DNA from: Pyricularia pennisetigena
Taxonomy: Eukaryota > Ascomycota > Sordariomycetes > Magnaporthales > Pyriculariaceae
Reading direction: 5' to 3'
DNA: 64,000 nucleotides
Assembly (NCBI RefSeq): GCF_004337985.1
Contig: NW_021940920.1
Span: forward strand, 79,004-143,003
The notes beneath the pieces are model-generated. The model searched no databases, had not been told where the DNA came from, and saw only the letters and a list, made by a program, of their open reading frames with translations. Position numbers and translations under genes: made by a program. How positions within the stretch are numbered: the first letter of the stretch is position 1; each line of letters opens with the position of its first letter. Shown piece after piece: positions 58,225 through 64,000 of the stretch.

Positions 58225-60201
58225 TTGTCTTGATCAAGAGCTGGTGATCTTCCGGGCGTGTGCGTAATGCCGCAGGCGAGTTAAGGGTTAGATGGTTCCC
58301 GTTGAAGCAACGAGCGATCTCATTGAGGTTATGTCGTCCAAAAGTGGCGCAGGGCCGTCTTTGAATGAGTGAAGTCTGGATTTAGAGCAGGAAAGACAAG
58401 ACGCCGTCGGTTGGTACGCTCGGCCTAGCGTACTTATCAACCTTCTCGCTCCAGGATATCGCCGGTTCCCAAGCTGGGAGTAGGTTTCTTGTTAGGGTGA
58501 ACTGGTTCGGCCGTCCTGAGGGTGTGTAATTCGCTCTCACATCTCAGCAGAAAAGACGTGTCCGGCACAAGGATGGTATCGCAAGTGATTAAGAAGAATG
58601 AGCAACACAGCTTAAGCCCACCCCGTCTAGGTTGGAAAGTGCCCACCCTAGGCAGAGATCTGGACGTGGTTCCCTTGTCCTCAAAGCCCGCCACCGCGAC
58701 CTTTATGATTATAGGTATGTGTTATGGCTAGCGCCCTAAGTATCAGCTACCCCATGCGTAAGATGGACAGCACTGGGCGGACTGGTCTGTTGGAATAGAG
58801 CAAAAGTAAAAATACAGGGACAGTGATTTGCCAAGAAGACCCTCATGCAGTCCGGGTCCTGGAACAAGATGTTGAGACGATTTGCTAAGTTGAAGTCGAC
58901 GAACCTAGGGGAATGTCATGACAATTTGTCTGCCTCGAGTGTTTGTTGGATCGAGTACCTTCTACCTAGAGCAGCTATGAGGGGAAGACGAGTCTTGCTC
59001 CGACGGTACGTACTTCGAGGGAGAGGTTGACTGGAGTACTTGGTTCGGCCTTTTTTGCCGCGGTGGGGTGTACATTTACTAGGCGTGATTGGCACTAAGA
59101 GACGACCAGGTCCTTTTTAGTGCCGATGAGCTGAATGGCAGTGAGCAAGGTCTCAATGTTTCTGAAAGCAAGGGAATGCAGGGGGGCAGGGGTGCCGGAC
59201 ACAGTACAGTGGGTAGGTGCTGTGGCATTTGGGTTGCTGCCGCCACGGGAATGTTTCGACTTACTTTTGCTTTTATTCTGCGTGTTTTCCCTCCTTCTTG
59301 CTTCAGCTTGTTTGTCCGTCGTCATGCTTAAAGAGAGGAGGACACTAGACAGGATCTTCCCGGCTCCTTTTTGTCTTGGTCCTTCTGGTATACCCTAGCA
59401 TGCCAAAGGGGTACCTTGGAGATGAAAGGTGACTTGCTTGTTGGCTTCACTGCCAGATGAACACATGATGATGGGCGGCTGGTCAAGTGCAGGGGACACA
59501 CTAAAACATTTGGCCAAATCAAAGACACATAGTCACAGTTTGTGCTGGGAGAACGAAAAAAAAATAACCCATGCATCGGAGGCGTTCATAGGGATGCGGT
59601 TCTCCAGCGTTTGATAGGAGGTATGGCGAAGAAGATGATGGACAAACAAAAAAAAGGGCTGGCAGTAAGGCTGCTTGCATTACATGCTGTGTGAGATATT
59701 TTGTCCCATATCAAGGGCGTACCCAATCGCTCGGACGATGCCATTTAGCTGACGCCTTAACCGAGCATCTGCCGCACCACCGACTCGGTACTGGGCTCGC
59801 AGCGAGATGAGATGGCAGCCAAGACAGCCTTCGCAACGTGACAAGATGAACCAATTGCTTGTTTGCTGCCACCTTGATGAACGCGATGTCCATGCTCTTG
59901 GGCGAGTCCCTGGCTCGCCCTGGATGCTTTTTTCTCGACCACGAACCTGCATACTGTAACTATGTGGTCCGTAGGTACTGTCTGATCTGGCCCAGGAGAA
60001 GTATAGAGGATAAACTAGCCCTTAGCATGGATGCGCCACGCCAGAGTGACAGCCAGCCATGGCGACCTTAGACCTGTCCAGGTAGCGAGGAACAGTGCAT
60101 AACAGGGGATACCTAGATGTACCATGTTCCTGGCCCGAGTGAGCCCCGCTGTCCGGTGGCTATTCTAGCGAGACAGACAAGTAAGGATTACCTAACTAAC
60201 T

Positions 60202-60240
60202 ACCTACCTACCTACCTAGGTAAGGTAGGGTACCTAACCT
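60202..60240. repeat. TACC repeat forming an imperfect palindrome
   Basis: (TACC)n reads into GGTAAGGTAGGGTA around a CCTAGG centre, so the arms could pair as a hairpin with a few mismatches. Confidence 0.6.
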
Positions 60241-63081
60241 TGGGGTGACAGCTCGGACGAGCTAGTCTAGGGGCCCTGGGTTTTGTTCATATGCGGAGGC
60301 AAGTAGCATACTCCGTAAGTGCATTGGGCACGCTTGGAGTGAGGAGAGTAAGCAAAGATTAGCGCCCGTCCGTCTGTCACTGATTGACTGCGACAAGATT
60401 GCCAGTGAAGCATCTAAGCCACTCATGGGCAGCCGCATCCTGAGTTTTTCTGGATCTCTGTGTTCTTTTCCCCAAAAAGCAATCGGTCGGTGAGGCGAGA
60501 GACGTGAGATGATAGGAGGAGCTGAAGGAGAGGGGCAGGGTTTGTGATTTCTTGAGTGTGCCACCGTCCTGAGGTCTCTGCGATGGCCCCTGCTCATCAA
60601 AATCGTAATGTAATCCAGGTTCGGACGCGGATGGGTGTTTTCTCTTGGCAAAGGTAGGGGCGTGTGTTTGGTGTGCTTCGGAAATCGGAGTGGGTGTGGT
60701 TTGTTGAGGTTGCAATTGGGGGAGCTGAAAAAAGCAATGTGGTATTTTTTTGTGGTTAAGAAAAAAAAACAGCCTACCCTAGCGTTTACCTTACATATCA
60801 GCTATTGCCAATGTTGTTACTGTGCGTGATAGAAATGGACAGAGTGGGGAAAAAGGGCCAGAAACAGAACCCTTCTTCGTCTGTGTGTTGTCTGTACCTA
60901 AAAAACCCATAAGAAAGGTGATATGTTAACAGACCACCACCAGCTGTAGACGCAATTCGGATATTACCAACCAGCCAGGCTGTTTCCCATAACAAAATCA
61001 TGGTGCTATACTTGGTACCTTCCAAGCTTCCACAACCGAAAATATTTTCTTCTGATCGTCGGGGAATCTTCCACACTCCACCCTGGAAAGCCTGACTACT
61101 ATCGACTACAACTTACTTGTTTTCTCGTACTTGATTCCCTTGCAATTACAAAGGAAATGATATACGTAATTTGCGCATTGATAATTTTGATGATCACGGA
61201 CTGCACCTTTAGTGGAAGAGCTTTGGGCCTGTACTCCGTGGTGATGTGATCTACTTCCAGACTATCGGTACTTGCACTGTACAGTAGTCCTCGATCGATG
61301 CCGCCCACCCCACCCAAATGATGAAGCTCCAGGTACCTTGAGTGCCTTATGGAGCCTGCGAGGCAACTTCCGTGATCATTGCTGGTATCCCGATAGGGTA
61401 GGAGCAAACCATTACTATAGGTAGTGGGTAGTAATTACCTAGGTCCACACGGTCTTGATTTGCCGGATGTGGGGTCAATACCGTATTCCTGCCCCACTCT
61501 CTATCGGGACGAACATCTGTGCGCGAATCGGATCGACTTGTCATTTTCTTCTTCTTTTTAGCTAACAGCACAACCCTGCAACTGAGATTCTATGACGAGC
61601 AGCCATCATCCTGGGCGACTTGGGTTGGGCGAGAATTGAGTGAAGCCAACTCTAGACTAAGGAAGGTACGTACGTACGTACCTATCAACCTACCGAATCT
61701 ACACTACTTGCTTACCTTCGCTACTCCTTAATCAGAAAAAAAAAACCCCCTTTAGACCGAGATTATAGACTTTGAGCATATCGGTACAGGCCATGATATT
61801 ACTCACCTGAGCCCTTGAATCTTTTCGTTTTGTCCTCTTTTCTCTCTTTGTTCAACTTCCCGGCCACCTAAAAGTAGTACTACCACTACCCCAGCTGTAC
61901 CGCACGTGTTCATCCTCTGGTTCATGCCCGCACGACTTTCCCACGGCACGGCCAGTTTGAACGTAATTATATCCCTACCCAATCAATCCTGTATCTTCTT
62001 CGCTCGTTTTTGGTGGCCATCTCGAGTGGCTAAGTGGACTGCACTAGCATCCATCCCCAGGCAACAGCGGCCAGGCACTCACATCAATTCCGCCTCTGGT
62101 TACACAACTTCTCCGCTGTCGCACGAACCATGTCTCGACTGTGAGCATTCCGGTTTCTAAGGATAGTGATCCTAGAGGCGCCTTTGCTCCGTACTGTATG
62201 TACAACGTACTTGATCGTCTTCATCTACTCCCTATATGCACATTTATCTACCCACCGCCCTTCTTGGCGGCCTTGACAAGATCCCGCTTTCCTACCGAGA
62301 TAGGGCACACCCGTGATCTCTAACGCGGCATAAGATGCAAGAGGCACATACTTACCGCCTACACGTAATCAATCATGTGCATCGCAAGAGGAGTTAATAT
62401 GCACACCCCGCCAATTGCTTCTGCTCGCAGAACCTATTCTCACAACAATACCTTATGCAGCTTCAAGCATTGTACTTGCTGATGGCAATATGACACAGAT
62501 TCAATGGACCAATCATGTGCCTGTTAAACCATATTTCCCAATGTTACGCAGCATGGCACTTGCTGGCCTAGTGGCTTGGAAGTGTTGACCTCGATTGTTC
62601 TCCCTAAGCTCCCTTTTCCATCCACCTGCCTGACCCACCCACCCATCCATCTCAGCAATTTCAGATTCCGGCACCGAGCAACCTGGATCTGGTGTGTCGG
62701 TCGCCGCCGAGTTATTTTTTTGAATGAGCGAAACTCGCGAGAACGAGCCGCCTCTTGGCGACCCTCTCTTTTTGTTTTCTTTTGCGACTGGGCAGCGCGT
62801 TCGATACTACGCTGATGGCGCCAAGGGAAAAGAAGGTTTGTTTAGATCAACGCAAAAGGCCGCAAGCCCTCATGAGAGCAAGCACTAAGAACGACACATG
62901 CTCATACTGGTAGACTTTCAGGGCAAGCGTGGAGGAGTCCAGACCCGGCAGCTTCTAATGCGGAGATCTGGTCGTCAAGTGGTGTGTTTGGAAGGGATCT
63001 GAATCCTCCTTTTTTTTTCCTCGCCCATACACAGCCTTGCATTTCTTTGTTTGGCAGTTCCAACTCCTTCTCGACACGACG

Positions 63082-63249
63082 ATGAAGAATTTCCCGCTTC
63101 AAGAAGATGCCGCTGAGGATCTGCCCGGATACCACCCTGGTGGGGGGCTGGTTTCTCCCACCCCTAAGCCTTTCTCCGCAGGACATGGCAGCAGCCGAAG
63201 TGATCGCTGGTGGCGTCCAGCCCGCTCGGCGCCTTTGCCGACACAGTAA
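63082..63249 (+). pseudogene. Possible relic of an SRPK-like protein kinase N-terminus
   Basis: A 55-codon ATG frame begins MKNFPLQEDAAEDLPGYHPG. An acidic start followed by Y-x-PGG-type residues is how many fungal SRPK-like kinases begin, just before a HPV..GD segment and the ATP-binding loop. Here the resemblance stops after HPGG, and no kinase motif (glycine loop, VAIK-type Lys, HTD, DFG-type) appears downstream in any frame to the end of the window. So this is either a decayed fragment or chance. Confidence 0.2.
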
Positions 63250-64000
63250 GGTCACCCAAAACCCCTTTCGTTATACTTGTCGCCGCGTGCGTATGTGAGA
63301 AAGGGACCATAACTAGGGAGAGTTAGGTCCACAAAACCCCCCTGGTGCCATACGCCGCGAGTGCTAGAGTTCTGCGAGACTCGTGATAGGCCCCTTAGTT
63401 TCCGATATGGACATTTGATGTCTCCCATGCTTTTTTGTTATGTGATTTTTTATTTTGTTGTTTTGTTGTTTTGTTGTTTTTTTTTATATTTTTTATTTTT
63501 TACCTGACGCACAAGGTTGACACGTCGGATGGGGTTGATCCCTTGTTTGCTTTGCTTTCACCGTCTTCTACTCATTCCGTTCCGTTCGCTTGCAATGCCC
63601 AATTTGTCGGATTGATGCAGCTTGGCATAAGAAACATGCAGAAGAAACCCTCGAACAAGATTAGAGAAGGCGAAACGAGTTCACCGATGAGCGACTTCAG
63701 AAGCAACCAAGGGAGGAAAAAAAGAATTCAACAACAACAACAATCCAGTCCGAAAGCCCCTCGGAGTGGACCGCACTTGCAAGAAAACTAAGAAACCAAA
63801 AACATGACACTAGCTTTAGCACCACGTAGCATGGCCTCGGACAATGCAGCCAGTATGTTGCTAGGCCGAACTTGATAGACCAGTACCGTCATCATTCGTT
63901 GGGTTCCACGGAACTCAAGACAAATTAATAATTGGCATGGCACTAGCTGCGCCACCGCCAGGAGCTGAAGAGGCCCTTAGAGTCCCGCTGCTCTGCCAAG

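Larger units (their letters stand above)
57992..64000. other. Gene-poor right flank
   Basis: 6 kb upstream of the zinc-finger gene with no convincing intact gene. It contains a TATA box at 58123-58131, an ATG/TGA triplet microsatellite at 58194-58224, an imperfect TACC palindrome at 60202-60240, a CGTA run near 61670 and a possible kinase relic at 63082. The minus-strand frame at 60377-60715 is preceded by an acceptor-like TTTTTTCAG but has no upstream exon I can support. Confidence 0.5.

Noticed and set aside
60377..60715. 112-codon minus-strand frame that follows an acceptor-like TTTTTTCAG
   Set aside because: Begins at TTG, no supportable upstream exon or domain; left as a possible unfound exon only.
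1..64000. CRISPR arrays, bacterial operons, prophage or insertion sequences
   Set aside because: The DNA is eukaryotic nuclear sequence with spliced genes; no spaced direct-repeat array, transposase or LTR pair was seen.

Overview
The window is nuclear DNA from a filamentous ascomycete, most likely a Sordariomycete near the Magnaporthales. Directly visible reasons are 15 spliced protein genes with short GT-AG introns (59-181 nt; most of those examined carry a CTAAC- or CTGAC-like branch site), a single dispersed 5S rRNA gene, and a 225-residue Pls1-type tetraspanin. The order-level placement is inference. Gene starts were set at ATG codons and exons were joined by hand, so several coding spans include introns that single open frames miss.

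Layout. 0-2.9 kb: non-coding, with an assembly gap. 2.9-21.2 kb: a WSC-domain cell-surface protein (+), then on the minus strand a Rax1-like RGS membrane protein, a pantothenate kinase, a 5S rRNA gene, a membrane-anchored Msc7-type aldehyde dehydrogenase and a Dnf1/2-type P4 phospholipid flippase. 21.2-26.2 kb: non-coding, with a 624-nt gap. 26.2-36.2 kb is dense: a protein with an N-terminal PCNA-binding-like motif (possibly Nse6/SLF2-like, +), V-ATPase subunit E (-), a NIPA-type Mg transporter (+), a secreted GH13 alpha-amylase (-) and the tetraspanin PLS1 (-). 36.2-43.0 kb: 6.8 kb without a recognisable gene between the divergent PLS1 and the MADS-box gene MCM1 (+). 44-64 kb is sparse: a Ctr copper transporter, fumarase and a C2H2 transcription factor, all minus strand and separated by 2-6 kb of homopolymer- and microsatellite-rich DNA.

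The genes do not form a biosynthetic cluster. They are mainly housekeeping and signalling functions: CoA synthesis, the TCA cycle, vacuolar acidification, membrane lipid asymmetry, Mg and Cu uptake, G-protein or polarity signalling, and transcription. In related plant pathogens PLS1 and MCM1 homologues are development and virulence factors (established knowledge).

I found no convincing undescribed multi-gene system. The best leads are a four-copy RxS(hydrophobic)(D/E) array in the flippase tail that looks like a flippase-kinase (Fpk1) site, a hidden 42-nt first exon in the NIPA gene, a 14-bp direct repeat resembling a copper-response element upstream of the Ctr gene, two start codons in fumarase that suggest dual targeting, tRNA-like remnants at 47.4 and 51.6 kb, and a possible relic of an SRPK-like kinase near 63.1 kb.
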